Under the pieces are notes generated by a model that was not told the origin of the DNA, did no database searches, and saw only the letters and a program-made list of their open reading frames with translations. 64,000 bases of DNA from Chitinophaga silvatica (GTDB lineage Bacteria > Bacteroidota > Bacteroidia > Chitinophagales > Chitinophagaceae), in assembly GCF_003419895.1 (NCBI RefSeq), contig NZ_QPMM01000001.1:186001-250000 (forward strand), given 5' to 3'. Positions 26,802 through 36,161 of this stretch are shown here, in pieces. The first letter of the stretch is position 1, and every line of letters begins with the position of its first letter. The translations under genes and the position numbers were made by a program.

Positions 26802-28853
26802 CTATTTGAATAATTCTAATATTTCTTTGTTCGGTGCAACCTTACTTGCTTCCTGCCAGATATAATTCTGGGCAGTTTGACTAAGATACCATCCCAATGG
26901 GAGTTGCACCGATTTTCTATTCAATGAAATTGCATAGAAACGATAAGCATCCTTCAATTTACTTTCATTAAATACTTTTGTTGATAAACCTGTGAAGGTT
27001 GGTGTACGCCTATCCCAGGCATTCATAAATCCACTAAGGATGGTGGTTATGTCTGGCAAGATAGTAACGGGTTTTAAGCTGTCTGCGGAATTAGGAGAAG
27101 CAATTTCACTATTCTGAATAAATACTAAATACACGGGTAGCTTCACTTTAAATGAATCCTGCATTTGCTCTATATACGGGCGCATTAATGCCATTAATTG
27201 CCATGCTGTTTCAATACCTGTATTTTCCTTATATCCTCCATCAATAATATGGCCCATAGCACTGGTATCACCACGTTTCAACAATCCGCCTGAGGTGATG
27301 AGCGGAAATCTCGAACATAATGATGCGGCCGTTTTTAGAGGAATATCCCTGTTTAATGTTTTAATCACATCTATTTCATCATCAAACAAACCAGATGAAT
27401 CGTTCCTGATATCCAGGTTGGTGGTAATGGCCTTTTGGCCTGATTCAGCCATTACTCCATTAATAAGCATGTTAGGAACGAAATATTTGATGGCGGTATC
27501 TTTATTCCAGAGTTGCAGAAATGGTTCTTCCAATGTTTGTTGCTGAAGATGCTTGCTATAGCCAAAGCTCCAGCTATCTTCCAGTTTACGGTTTCTGTTG
27601 AAATACGGAATTGCAAAAGGTATAGCTCTTTGCAGATTGTCCTGGAAAATAAAAGCCGCAGTTACATCGCTGAGAAAATCGCAACCAATTGCTTTTCTGA
27701 AAAGTGAGTCTCTTGTATATGGACTGAAGTTGAGATTACCGGCACTTTTGTCTCGGTAAAATGCCTGAAAGAAAACAGATCCAACACCCCCGCCTGAAAC
27801 ACCGCTGATAGCATAAACGTGTTTGTACAATTGAGGCGATAAACTATCCAGATGTTGAAGTATCATTGCTGTCCAGTCCATTGCCCGGATGCCGCCTCCT
27901 TCAGCTGCAATCAGCACAATAGGGTAAGTGTCATACTTTGCACTATCGGGATGTATTGGCATTCTGGCGGCTAACCAGTTTTTCAGATTTTCCTGTACTG
28001 TTTCCCGTTTGGGTGCTGGCAAATTATTGGAATGTCTGATAACTGAATTATCATTAAACCGACTGATAAAAATTATGTAAATGACAACGGCAATTCCTAA
28101 AGGTGACTTTCTTAGATTGAAACTGGCAACTATTACAGCAAATAATACTGTGTAAAAAGATAAGCCCAATAATACTATTGTTGCAGGGTGTAGGAAGGTG
28201 GCCACTTGTGCGCTTACCGGCAATTGAAACGAAAGAAATAAAATCAGATTAATCATCAAAATAACATAAACGACTATACCCGTAACTCCTGTTGATAATA
28301 AATCCCTTATGGAAATTTGTTGGGGAGTGAATCGCACAATGTTCGGGTCCATTTCAATATTCATATTTTTTGCAATGGCCGAACGATAAATGAGAAACAT
28401 CATCACAATTACTCCTAATATTAAATAGGAGAGTATGTATACATAAAAATAGAAATGATTAAAGTCGGGTACCGTAGAACGAACCGCGAATAAAGCGATT
28501 ATCATTGTGATAATCGGAATAACTCCGAGTACCCTGGGTAACCACTTAATAAGGAAACGTGTGTATTCCAGGTTCTTGTACTCAATCATCTTAAGCCTAA
28601 GCACTATCCTGGAAGAATACCACAAGCTAAGCGACCATATTAGCAAGGCCACTGCGCTTTTAATGAAGTAGTTTAGCGAATAATGATCCTCAATTACAGC
28701 AGTAGAAAAGTCTCTTCCCTGATCATTCTGTACAAAACAAAAATAGCCAACCAACACGAGTATTACTGCATAAAATATAGGGTATAAAACTCTCCAGGTA
28801 TCAATAATATAAGATAATACCCTTGGCAAAGGTTTGGTTGAATCCGGGGTCAT
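26802..28853 (-). CDS. Polytopic membrane protein with C-terminal patatin-like phospholipase domain
   Basis: The first 270 residues contain about seven hydrophobic helices. The C-terminal 380 residues are a patatin-like lipase: oxyanion GGGIR (AAEGGGIRAMDW), the serine hydrolase motif GVSGGGVGS (GxSxG), and the catalytic aspartate in DGGYKENTG. Patatins are Ser-Asp dyad acyl hydrolases acting on phospholipids or other acyl esters. Having the catalytic domain after a multi-helix membrane domain is uncommon, and suggests action on the inner-membrane surface. It could be a lipid-remodelling enzyme or a membrane-attacking effector; no sensor or cyclic-nucleotide synthase is adjacent, so I do not call it a defence protein. 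Confidence 0.82.
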   Translation of the reverse strand: MTPDSTKPLPRVLSYIIDTWRVLYPIFYAVILVLVGYFCFVQNDQGRDFSTAVIEDHYSLNYFIKSAVALLIWSLSLWYSSRIVLRLKMIEYKNLEYTRFLIKWLPRVLGVIPIITMIIALFAVRSTVPDFNHFYFYVYILSYLILGVIVMMFLIYRSAIAKNMNIEMDPNIVRFTPQQISIRDLLSTGVTGIVVYVILMINLILFLSFQLPVSAQVATFLHPATIVLLGLSFYTVLFAVIVASFNLRKSPLGIAVVIYIIFISRFNDNSVIRHSNNLPAPKRETVQENLKNWLAARMPIHPDSAKYDTYPIVLIAAEGGGIRAMDWTAMILQHLDSLSPQLYKHVYAISGVSGGGVGSVFFQAFYRDKSAGNLNFSPYTRDSLFRKAIGCDFLSDVTAAFIFQDNLQRAIPFAIPYFNRNRKLEDSWSFGYSKHLQQQTLEEPFLQLWNKDTAIKYFVPNMLINGVMAESGQKAITTNLDIRNDSSGLFDDEIDVIKTLNRDIPLKTAASLCSRFPLITSGGLLKRGDTSAMGHIIDGGYKENTGIETAWQLMALMRPYIEQMQDSFKVKLPVYLVFIQNSEIASPNSADSLKPVTILPDITTILSGFMNAWDRRTPTFTGLSTKVFNESKLKDAYRFYAISLNRKSVQLPLGWYLSQTAQNYIWQEASKVAPNKEILELFK

Positions 28854-29119
28854 AAAAAGGCTTGTATTTAAATATCAGATAAAGTATGAATTTATCAGAT
28901 TGAATCCAAATTGGCTACTGAGAAAAATTACGCTATTGTTTAATTTATGAGACATTATTTTAAGCTAGAGTTATTCTTATTTTGAGAATTAATTCAAGTT
29001 TATTTACATAATTATTATATGAATTGTAAAATATCAAAATATAATAAGTTAATTTAGTTTTTTAAATTTCATTTAAAAGTGAAAAAATAGTACTAAATTG
29101 TGGAAAGATTCATTTTTAA

Positions 29120-29623
29120 GTGAAGGCAAAATTACACTATCTAAATTCAATATCTGGGCCTAAAGCATCTTTTTATTCAATTAATTACCAGGAGTTAGTG
29201 GATGGACCAACCAAGCAACTATTTAATGATTTTTTAGAGGAGTATCAGAGTGGTTATGAGAATGAACTAATGAATATGATTGGTAGGTTGAAAAACATGG
29301 GAAATACAAATGCGGCCAAAGAAGAGTACTTTAGACTTGATGAAGGTCTTGATTGGAATGATTTGGTTTGTGCATTATTTGACATACCAGAAAAATTTCT
29401 AAGGCTATATTGTATCCGAATTAGTGAACAAATTGTTATACTAGGGAATGGAGGTCCAAAACCTAAATATATAAGGGCGTGGCAAGATGATCCAAGATTA
29501 ACGAAAGAGGTAAATGAAATGATGGAATATTCTAGGATTATAAGAACCAAGTTAGAAAATATGGATTTTAGAATTACTTCAGATGGCCTTCATTTAGAAG
29601 GAAAGAATCTCAGACTTATTTAA
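29120..29623 (+). CDS. Putative RelE/HigB-like toxin of a toxin-antitoxin-chaperone module
   Basis: A 167-residue protein starting with GTG. The middle part, FLRLYCIRISEQIVILGNGG followed by an AWQDDP segment and a helix, fits the RelE/HigB beta-sheet core (a phage Gp49-like toxin would have LRLFYFR...ILLHGF here). No catalytic residues can be named with confidence. It is 10 bp upstream of a helix-turn-helix gene and then a SecB-like gene, the order toxin-antitoxin-chaperone known from Mycobacterium tuberculosis Rv1955-Rv1956-Rv1957. In that system the toxin is an mRNA endonuclease. Toxin identity is inferred from the weak core match plus gene order. Confidence 0.6.
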   Translation: MKAKLHYLNSISGPKASFYSINYQELVDGPTKQLFNDFLEEYQSGYENELMNMIGRLKNMGNTNAAKEEYFRLDEGLDWNDLVCALFDIPEKFLRLYCIRISEQIVILGNGGPKPKYIRAWQDDPRLTKEVNEMMEYSRIIRTKLENMDFRITSDGLHLEGKNLRLI

Positions 29624-29633
29624 TAGATATTTT

Positions 29634-30053
29634 ATGAGTAAAATTGAAAAAAAGCATAAGGCAACAAACAAGAATCTTTTGGATCAGATGCTTTCAAAAA
29701 TCACTCCTGCCGAACAACGAAGGATAGATGATAAAATGAATTTAGCAGCTGCAATTATTGATGCCTTAAAAGAGAAAGGATGGAAACAAAAAGATCTAAT
29801 GGAGGCACTCGAATCAAGTAGCCCCTCTTTAATATCAAAGTATCTAAGTGGTACACATAATTTTACAGTAGATACTCTAAGTGATATTGGTAGAGTACTT
29901 GGGGTTAATTTTCTCAATTTTGAATTCAAAGATAAAATAGAAGTACTAACCTTTTCTTTTTCCACCCATCTAAATGTAGTATCACCTTCAAGCTTTTATA
30001 AGAAGATGCCAATGGCAGTAGATGAAGAAGGATGTCTTCAATACAATATATAA
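29634..30053 (+). CDS. XRE/HigA-type antitoxin with C-terminal chaperone-dependence-like tail
   Basis: Residues about 35-95 are a lambda-repressor-like helix-turn-helix (AAAIIDALKEKGWKQKDLME, SSPSLISKYLSGTHNFTVDT, LSDIGRVLGVNFL). After it comes a 44-residue tail rich in aromatic and hydrophobic residues (VLTFSFSTHLNVVSPSSFYK). In TAC systems the antitoxin carries a C-terminal 'chaperone addiction' sequence that aggregates unless bound by the SecB-like partner; this tail sits in the right place and has suitable composition. It probably binds the promoter of the module and neutralises the upstream toxin. The downstream SecB-like gene begins 22 bp before its stop. Confidence 0.8.
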   Translation: MSKIEKKHKATNKNLLDQMLSKITPAEQRRIDDKMNLAAAIIDALKEKGWKQKDLMEALESSSPSLISKYLSGTHNFTVDTLSDIGRVLGVNFLNFEFKDKIEVLTFSFSTHLNVVSPSSFYKKMPMAVDEEGCLQYNI

Positions 30054-30487
30054 GAACGCTAGTCAAAACAAATATTGAAATGTCAGAAACCCAGAAAAAA
30101 TATGTTCTTAAAGGAATCGAATTAATGTCTTTTGTGATGTCAGAAAAGGCGGAGAATTTTAATGAAAAAAAACCAGTAAGAATAAATTTTACACAAGAAC
30201 AAAAGATTAATCAGGCTGAGAATATAGTTTTTAAGTATACTACTATTGAAATCCTTGACAGTGAAGATACGAATGTACTTATTAAATTGAAAGTTGCTTG
30301 TAGCTTCTTCTTTTTGAATTTTGCTGATGTTGTGAATCATAACGAAAAAGGTGAAGCTGTAATATTACATGATGTTAATATGGATCTGGCAAGAATTTGT
30401 GTAGGAACTGCACGAGGCATTCTTTATACACAACTTAAGGGAACATATTTGAAAAGTGCAATTCTACCTTTATTACCATTTGAATAA
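30032..30487 (+). CDS. SecB-like chaperone of the toxin-antitoxin-chaperone module
   Basis: A 151-residue protein whose C terminus (ARICVGTARGILYTQLKGTY, then ILPLLP) closely follows the end of SecB-family proteins from Bacteroidota, where the pattern is S/T-ARG-I-Y-x-K-T-x-G-T followed by ILP. The middle has the alternating strands expected of the SecB sheet (FKYTTIEI, VLIKLKVACSFFF). It would hold the antitoxin tail and protect the antitoxin from degradation. The start overlaps the antitoxin gene; a second ATG at 30080 would give 135 residues without overlap and is also plausible. A strong terminator follows. Confidence 0.72.
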   Translation: MSSIQYIRTLVKTNIEMSETQKKYVLKGIELMSFVMSEKAENFNEKKPVRINFTQEQKINQAENIVFKYTTIEILDSEDTNVLIKLKVACSFFFLNFADVVNHNEKGEAVILHDVNMDLARICVGTARGILYTQLKGTYLKSAILPLLPFE

Positions 30488-30505
30488 GTATTTGAATCCT
30501 TAAAT

Positions 30506-30544
30506 AATAGAAATCCCTGGCATATTATGACAGGGATTTCTATT
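30506..30544. terminator. Terminator downstream of the TAC module
   Basis: A 14-bp perfect stem (30506-30519 with 30531-30544, AATAGAAATCCCTG arm, 11-base loop) lies between the SecB-like gene and the convergent barrel gene. A-rich and T-rich flanks would let it work in both directions. Confidence 0.8.
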
Positions 30545-30577
30545 TAAAATTATTCATAAGGATAATCCCGTATGCTT

Positions 30578-31153
30578 TTACCAAAGCTGAAATCCAGCGG
30601 TAATGCAAATCTGATTGAACTTATAAGCGTAGTTTTCTATAATGTATGATGACTCCGGAGGCATGAACATTGCTAAAGGAGAAAATTTGTATTGAATGTT
30701 GAAATCTGAATGTGCATACGATGCTGAAAGAATGAAATCGGCGTGTTTGGCAAACCTGGTCTTAAAACCGATTCCTCCCTGGAAATAGCTTCCCGGTGAG
30801 ATCTTATCGGCTTTGGAATGATATTCAGGCCATTGTTTATCATTAAACCAGGGAAGTGTCACGCCGCTATTTGCCAGCAAAAAGAAGGTATTAGGCTTGT
30901 TGGTAAGATCGTAACGCAGAGTGGCGAAAACGGGTGCATGGCGAACATAAGAGGCATTTATTCCTGCTCCGACGCCTGCATGCCATTGGTGCATAAATCT
31001 GTAGCCTATGGCAGCCTGACCCACAAAATTGGCTTCTTCTCCATATGCCACTCCTCCTTCTGCTAATCCGAATAGCCCATGTTTTGATTGTGCTGAAAGT
31101 TGAAAACTACTTAATAGTATGCATAACAATACGAGATTAGTACGGTTGATCAT
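30578..31153 (-). CDS. Outer-membrane beta-barrel protein, unknown function
   Basis: A signal peptide (about 21 residues ending QLSAQ) precedes a glycine- and aromatic-rich chain with alternating strands (AAIGYRFMHQWHAGVGAG, YFQGGIGFKTRF, ICITAGFQLW). The C-terminal aromatic residue is usual for outer-membrane barrels. No family is recognised. It begins one base after the stop of the LVIVD lipoprotein gene and is surely co-transcribed with it. Confidence 0.72.
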   Translation of the reverse strand: MINRTNLVLLCILLSSFQLSAQSKHGLFGLAEGGVAYGEEANFVGQAAIGYRFMHQWHAGVGAGINASYVRHAPVFATLRYDLTNKPNTFFLLANSGVTLPWFNDKQWPEYHSKADKISPGSYFQGGIGFKTRFAKHADFILSASYAHSDFNIQYKFSPLAMFMPPESSYIIENYAYKFNQICITAGFQLW

Positions 31154-31154
31154 T

Positions 31155-32438
31155 TTATAAAGATTTAGGCATGAAACTTATTTTGCTTAATAATTTTGGA
31201 TTCTGCATATCACTGATTTGAAATTGATATAAAGCATTTTCACCTACCAGTAATATGTTATCATTCCCTGTATGAATTACATCTGTAGTTTTAATGTTTG
31301 TGAGGGTATTCACTGTTTTAATATCGAGAGGATCTTTTGCATCCAGGAGTCGTAAACCATTTAAGTTTTCGCAGATCACCAGTTTATTGTTTGCAAGCCC
31401 AAGGCCATATGGACTTTTCATTTCATAGCTTTTAAGCAATTGAGGATTTACCGGGTCTTTTACATCGATGACTTCCAGTACATTTGTCGCATTCATATTA
31501 CAGGCAGCACCACCACGTAGTGTTACATATGCCAGGTCATTTTCAACAATAACCGGGTCACAGCTTCGCAGATGCTGGTAGGTAGTTTTAAACACAGCAG
31601 TATCAGGATTAGATACATCAAATATGTCCATCCCGGTAGTTCCACCAATAAACAGATAATTCTTATATGGGAAAAGAGTTTCTCCCGCTATCCGCAAATT
31701 GGATACTTTTCTTTTTTGAGGATTGGCAGCTTGTTTTAAATCAAAAGAGGTAATCCTATAAGTATTCATTGTATACAAATGGCCATTTAATAAACCAAAA
31801 GTAGCCATTGACCCTGCTTGTCCGACAACCTGCGAACTTTGTACTGAAGAGGAACTGGATACTGCCAAGAAATTACCTGGTGCATCAAAAAACACTGTGC
31901 CTCTATCCTGTTGTTTGCAGGAATAATGAATGATTGTATCTTTTGTTTTGAATGAAGTAATAACACCCTGATCACTTGAAACCATTCCGTAATTATAGCT
32001 GGCATAAGGGAATGCTGCTTGAATTCTGTTTACTTCCTTTGCATGAAGCGGATCGTGTATGTCCAATGCTACCAGATCAATATAGCTATCTGCATATAAA
32101 ATATTGTCTTTGATCGCTAAATCGGTATTACCGGGAATGTTTATGAAGGAAAGATTTTTGGGAGCAGAAGGATCAGTATTATCAATTACATGAATTCCTT
32201 TTCCGATTTCATTTAAAAATATGTATTTTCCATATAGATAAATTTTACCGTTATCTGTTATCTCCTTGGGATAATCTGTATTTACAGAAGCCCTGATAAC
32301 CTCCAGGGATGTGTAAACAGGAATGTAAAGCTTATACGGTACAGTTTTTTCACAATCTTCTTTCAGACAGCCACTTTGGATCAAAGAAAGAAATACTATG
32401 GCCAATGCGATTTTGGAATAATGTAAAATAGATTTCAT
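31155..32438 (-). CDS. LVIVD-repeat beta-propeller lipoprotein
   Basis: The signal sequence ends in a lipobox (IQSGC), so the protein is lipid-anchored. The 427-residue mature chain is made of repeats such as GIHVIDNTDPSAPKNLSFIN, LVALDIHDPLHAKEV, GMDIFDVSNPDTAVFKTTY, VLEVIDVKDPVNPQLLKSY and GLRLLDAKDPLDIKTVNT. This is the LVIVD repeat, expected to fold into a seven-bladed beta-propeller exposed at the cell surface. No enzymatic function is known. It forms a two-gene operon with the barrel protein that follows. Confidence 0.88.
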   Translation of the reverse strand: MKSILHYSKIALAIVFLSLIQSGCLKEDCEKTVPYKLYIPVYTSLEVIRASVNTDYPKEITDNGKIYLYGKYIFLNEIGKGIHVIDNTDPSAPKNLSFINIPGNTDLAIKDNILYADSYIDLVALDIHDPLHAKEVNRIQAAFPYASYNYGMVSSDQGVITSFKTKDTIIHYSCKQQDRGTVFFDAPGNFLAVSSSSSVQSSQVVGQAGSMATFGLLNGHLYTMNTYRITSFDLKQAANPQKRKVSNLRIAGETLFPYKNYLFIGGTTGMDIFDVSNPDTAVFKTTYQHLRSCDPVIVENDLAYVTLRGGAACNMNATNVLEVIDVKDPVNPQLLKSYEMKSPYGLGLANNKLVICENLNGLRLLDAKDPLDIKTVNTLTNIKTTDVIHTGNDNILLVGENALYQFQISDMQNPKLLSKISFMPKSL

Positions 32439-32593
32439 ACGGGGAAAATTTGATTGTAAAACGGAACAGATGAAATAAGGTTACATGATAAGATTGTGAT
32501 TTTACCAATAGTTCCCCTATCTTTGGTTGGTATGCGGTGATTTTGATGTTAATCCGCGAGGGGAATCGACCTACTTTGTACTAATTATATACC

Positions 32594-34009
32594 ATGAAAT
32601 ATTTATCCATTTTGCTCCTTTTTATGTTTCCGTTTAAAGGAGTACTGATAGCCCAGGATAGCACGAAAACACCTATCCAGATCTCCGAGAAATATCTATC
32701 TACTGTAAAGAAAAAATCTGATAATATGGAGCGAAAAATCACTGCGAAAAGTGAGCAGTCCTTACGCCGTTTCATGAAGCAGGAAGAGAAACTGAAAAGG
32801 AAATTATCCAAAATAGATTCTCTTAAAGCTCAGAATCTTTTTTCCAATAGTATAGACTCCCTTGGAAAGCTCAAAGCCGGGATACAAGGAAAGTTAAGCC
32901 GCGCCAAAAAAATATTGCCCGGAGGTAGTAATATGTATCTCGATAGTTTGGGCAATACATTATCATTTCTGCAAGGCCCAAATTCTCTGCTCAAACAATC
33001 TAAAGGAGTTACTGATAAATTAAATGGCTCTATAAAAGCAGTAGATGAATTAAAAGATAAATTTCAACAGGCCGAACAAATAAAAGCATATATAAGAGAG
33101 CGTAAACAATTGCTGAAAGAACAATTGAGCCAATACGCCGGTATGACAAAAAATTTACAAAAAATTAATAAGGAAGCATATTACTATGCTCAGCAAATGA
33201 GAGAATACAAGGAAGTATTGAAAGACAAAAAGAAAATTGAACAGAAAGCAATTGAACAATTAAAAAAGTTGCCGGCGTTTAAAGACTTCATGTCAAAAAA
33301 TTCTCAGATTGCCAGTTTATTCAACCTTCAGGGTGCAAGCAACCCGGCTAATCTTGAAGGACTACAAACCCGCGCCCAGGTAGAACAACTGATTCAACAA
33401 CGATTGGGCAGTGGCCCCAATGCAGGAGCAGCTGTGAGTCAGCAAATGGCTGAAGCACGAAGCAGATTTGACGAGCTGAAAAGCAAATTCCCCGATCTCG
33501 ATAACGCTGCTGAAATGCCGGATTTCAAACCAAACGAAATGAAAACTAAAAGCTTCCTGCAAAGACTGGAGTTTGGAAGTAATATTCAGTTTCAGCGTAG
33601 TACTAAATTCTTTCCTACAACCGGCGATTTTGCCGGACAGGTAGCCTACAAATTTCATAAGAACGGTAGTACAGGGGTAGGGGTATCTTATAAACTAGGA
33701 ATGGGAACCGGATTTAATGATATTCATTTATCAGGACAGGGTGTAGGTTTACGTTCGTTCGTGGACTGGAAACTGAAAGGTACTTTTTTCCTGAATGGAG
33801 GATATGAACAGAACTATCAGCCTTCCTATGTAGGACTTCCGGATGGTACAGGGCAGCCATGGACTCAAAGCGGATTAATTGGTATCTCAAAGAAATATAA
33901 AATCAACAGTAAGCTCAAGGGAAATATGATGTTGCTGTTCGATTTTCTATATAACCAGCATGTTCCGAGAACTGATCCAATCAAAGTCAGATTAGGTTAC
34001 AACTTTTAA
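32594..34009 (+). CDS. Exported coiled-coil protein with C-terminal beta-barrel-like domain
   Basis: A short signal peptide (MKYLSILLLFMFPFKGVLIAQ) is followed by a long charged helical part (about residues 25-230) with many Lys, Glu and Gln in coiled-coil periodicity. The C-terminal 140 residues are strand-rich (GVGVSYKLGMGTGF, FFLNGGYEQNY, DPIKVRLGYNF) and look like an outer-membrane barrel. The layout suggests a barrel with a long periplasmic or surface helical stalk. I do not recognise a named family. It is divergent from the LVIVD lipoprotein operon and ends at a strong terminator. Confidence 0.75.
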   Translation: MKYLSILLLFMFPFKGVLIAQDSTKTPIQISEKYLSTVKKKSDNMERKITAKSEQSLRRFMKQEEKLKRKLSKIDSLKAQNLFSNSIDSLGKLKAGIQGKLSRAKKILPGGSNMYLDSLGNTLSFLQGPNSLLKQSKGVTDKLNGSIKAVDELKDKFQQAEQIKAYIRERKQLLKEQLSQYAGMTKNLQKINKEAYYYAQQMREYKEVLKDKKKIEQKAIEQLKKLPAFKDFMSKNSQIASLFNLQGASNPANLEGLQTRAQVEQLIQQRLGSGPNAGAAVSQQMAEARSRFDELKSKFPDLDNAAEMPDFKPNEMKTKSFLQRLEFGSNIQFQRSTKFFPTTGDFAGQVAYKFHKNGSTGVGVSYKLGMGTGFNDIHLSGQGVGLRSFVDWKLKGTFFLNGGYEQNYQPSYVGLPDGTGQPWTQSGLIGISKKYKINSKLKGNMMLLFDFLYNQHVPRTDPIKVRLGYNF

Positions 34010-34015
34010 TATAAA

Positions 34016-34035
34016 AAGGCCCTGAAAAGGGCCTT
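34016..34035. terminator. Short terminator hairpin
   Basis: AAGGCCC (34016-34022) and GGGCCTT (34029-34035) with a 6-base TGAAAA loop lie 7 bp after the stop at 34009, between convergent genes. Confidence 0.75.
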
Positions 34036-34070
34036 CGTTATTCTAGGCTAGTAGCCAACATTTAACGTAA

Positions 34071-35939
34071 TTATTTCTCTTTTATTGGAAAATACAATTG
34101 ATATCTGGCGGCATTAATCTGGTAGAAAGGAACCAGCAAAAGATCATTATACTTTTCAGGCATCACTAATCCCTTAATCGAGAACGTTAAAGGAGTATTC
34201 TTTTCTTGCTGTATACTTTCCAGTAAATGATCCTGTTTGATAAGTACCGGCATTTCATTTATCGGATACTGCTTACCCAGCGCTACATGCGATATACGCC
34301 CGGTGTCTGCCATTAAACCGTTCATCTCATTTGTGTCGAGTTTTGCTGCCAGTACTAAAGGACCATACATAATAGCATAGTAATTGCTTTTATCAGGTAT
34401 TTGCTGAAGCGATTTGTGCATTGGTAGTGTAATAACAATACGATCGTTTTTTCTCCAGTTATGTTCCAACTTCACATAACCAGTACTATTCTTTTTTACT
34501 TCGTATGGTTTGTTATTGAGCATTACTGATAGCGTACCTTCCTGAACCCAGGCAGGATAGCGTATATAGATATTTCCTTTTTCAGCTTTAGTAATAATGA
34601 TAGTAGTACTGTCTGATTCCGGGAAACTGGTTTGCTGGGTAATCTTCCATGTACTGTTTAGCTCTGAAGGAATGAAAAGATTGATATACAGATCTTTGTT
34701 TTGCCTGGCATAAATCATCTCATTGTATTTCACATGATTTTCCATACCTGTTCCAACGCAGCACCACATACTGGTGGTGGGTTGTGAATAGGTTCTATAG
34801 TGGCCGGGCCGCATGGGTGTATGATATACAAAGCCACCGGTTTCAGGAAGTTGAGATGCCAGAATATGATTGTATAATGCTTTTTCGTAGAAGTCGATAT
34901 ACGATTGAAGTCCGTCTGTCAGGTACAATGCCTTGGTTAATTTCAGCATATTATAGGTATTACAGGTTTCTGGTCCTGCAACATCAGTCATCATCTTGGT
35001 GTAATCATCGATAGGATTGAAGTGTTCTCCCACACTATTACCTCCTATGGCTACTGTACGGTTGTTGGTTACTGTTTGCCAGAAAAAATGTGCTGCCTTG
35101 TTATACGCACTATCATTATCCAGGTCTGCAATCCGTTTGAATCCAATAACCTTTGGTATTTGAGTATTGGCATGTAATCCGGTTAGCTGATCTAACTGAT
35201 TGGATAGTGGATTCAGGATAGCTTTCTGTGAAAATTTCCTGGCGGCAGTGAGGTATTTTTTATCACCGGTGAGTTGATATGCATCCGCTAATACTTCATT
35301 CATTCCGCCATGCTCTGTTCTGAGCATTGTTTCCATCTGTTCATCTGTTAATGCATTACTCAACTTTACAGCCCAGTCACAGAATTTTATCATCATTGGT
35401 AATGCCTGCTGCTGTCCGGCTATGAGATAGGCGTCTCTTAAGCCTGCATATACTTTATGAATATTATAGAAGGGTACCCACCTCTCTGTAACAGCCTTCA
35501 CTCTGCCAGCTATGATAGCTGTCCACAATTTTTTACTACCGGGAACTCCACCTATATATCCGTCACCGTTGGCCTCCTGAACTTTTTTTAATTCATCAAG
35601 CATATAGTGCAATCGCTTCAGTGCTTCCGGATCTCCGGTGCTTGCATAGAGCAGTGATAAGGCTGAAAGGTAATGCCCTCCTATATGTCCGTCTAGTCCA
35701 CCACTTTCCCAGTTATCATAAGCCCTGGCTTTAGCAGGCAAGTTGGCCTCTCTTAAATAGGGGGCCAATAAGCGGTCTGGGTCTAATGCCTCAATATAGT
35801 GCTGGTCTGTTGTTTGGGCCGACTTGAAAATTCCTGGTAAGAGTTTTACTTCCTGCAGTGAGAAGGTTTGCAATGGCGTTTGCGCACTGCCTGCAATCGC
35901 CATTATACTCAAAAATATAGTTAGGCAGTTCTTTTTCAT
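34071..35939 (-). CDS. Secreted GH127/GH146-type glycoside hydrolase
   Basis: A signal peptide (MKKNCLTIFLSIMAIAGSAQ) starts this 622-residue enzyme. It belongs to the same DUF1680 superfamily as the gene at 17762 but to a different subgroup: it has YIGGVPGSKKLW and YNIHKVYAGLRDAY, which resemble the GH146 (beta-L-arabinofuranosidase) branch. The zinc/cysteine site is kept: E324-T-C326 (PETCNTYNM) and C393-C394 (MWCCVGTGMENH). It probably cleaves beta-L-arabinofuranosides. It is divergent from the GH9-epimerase operon, with which it may share control. Confidence 0.85.
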   Translation of the reverse strand: MKKNCLTIFLSIMAIAGSAQTPLQTFSLQEVKLLPGIFKSAQTTDQHYIEALDPDRLLAPYLREANLPAKARAYDNWESGGLDGHIGGHYLSALSLLYASTGDPEALKRLHYMLDELKKVQEANGDGYIGGVPGSKKLWTAIIAGRVKAVTERWVPFYNIHKVYAGLRDAYLIAGQQQALPMMIKFCDWAVKLSNALTDEQMETMLRTEHGGMNEVLADAYQLTGDKKYLTAARKFSQKAILNPLSNQLDQLTGLHANTQIPKVIGFKRIADLDNDSAYNKAAHFFWQTVTNNRTVAIGGNSVGEHFNPIDDYTKMMTDVAGPETCNTYNMLKLTKALYLTDGLQSYIDFYEKALYNHILASQLPETGGFVYHTPMRPGHYRTYSQPTTSMWCCVGTGMENHVKYNEMIYARQNKDLYINLFIPSELNSTWKITQQTSFPESDSTTIIITKAEKGNIYIRYPAWVQEGTLSVMLNNKPYEVKKNSTGYVKLEHNWRKNDRIVITLPMHKSLQQIPDKSNYYAIMYGPLVLAAKLDTNEMNGLMADTGRISHVALGKQYPINEMPVLIKQDHLLESIQQEKNTPLTFSIKGLVMPEKYNDLLLVPFYQINAARYQLYFPIKEK

Positions 35940-36083
35940 AAAGTGGAATTATTAATTATGATTACAAATATAAGTGTTAATATGACAATTAATAATTGAT
36001 GATTATTTTTTGGTAAAGAATTACATTATTAGGTAGAAAAAGGATTATGAATGGTTAAAAAAGTCTCATACCTGCACTTATAA

Positions 36084-36108
36084 TTGTGATTTCGACATTT
36101 TACCTTTG
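36084..36108 (+). promoter_or_regulatory. Candidate promoter of the GH9-epimerase operon
   Basis: TACCTTTG (36101-36108) fits the TAnnTTTG -7 box. A TTG at 36084-36086 is present, but the 14-bp spacer is shorter than the usual 17-23 bp. It lies 54 bp before the GH9 start codon. Confidence 0.4.
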
Positions 36109-36161
36109 TCTGGCCAGGCCGCCTTTGCCAAAAAATATCTTTCAACGGCACAACTAACGTT

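Noticed and set aside
26802..28853. Patatin gene as a CBASS-type effector
   Set aside because: There is no cyclic-nucleotide synthase or accessory gene next to it, and the membrane domain is unlike CBASS patatins.
17762..35939. The two GH127-type genes as a recent duplication
   Set aside because: They share the active-site pattern but differ in most of the sequence and in length, so they belong to different subgroups.
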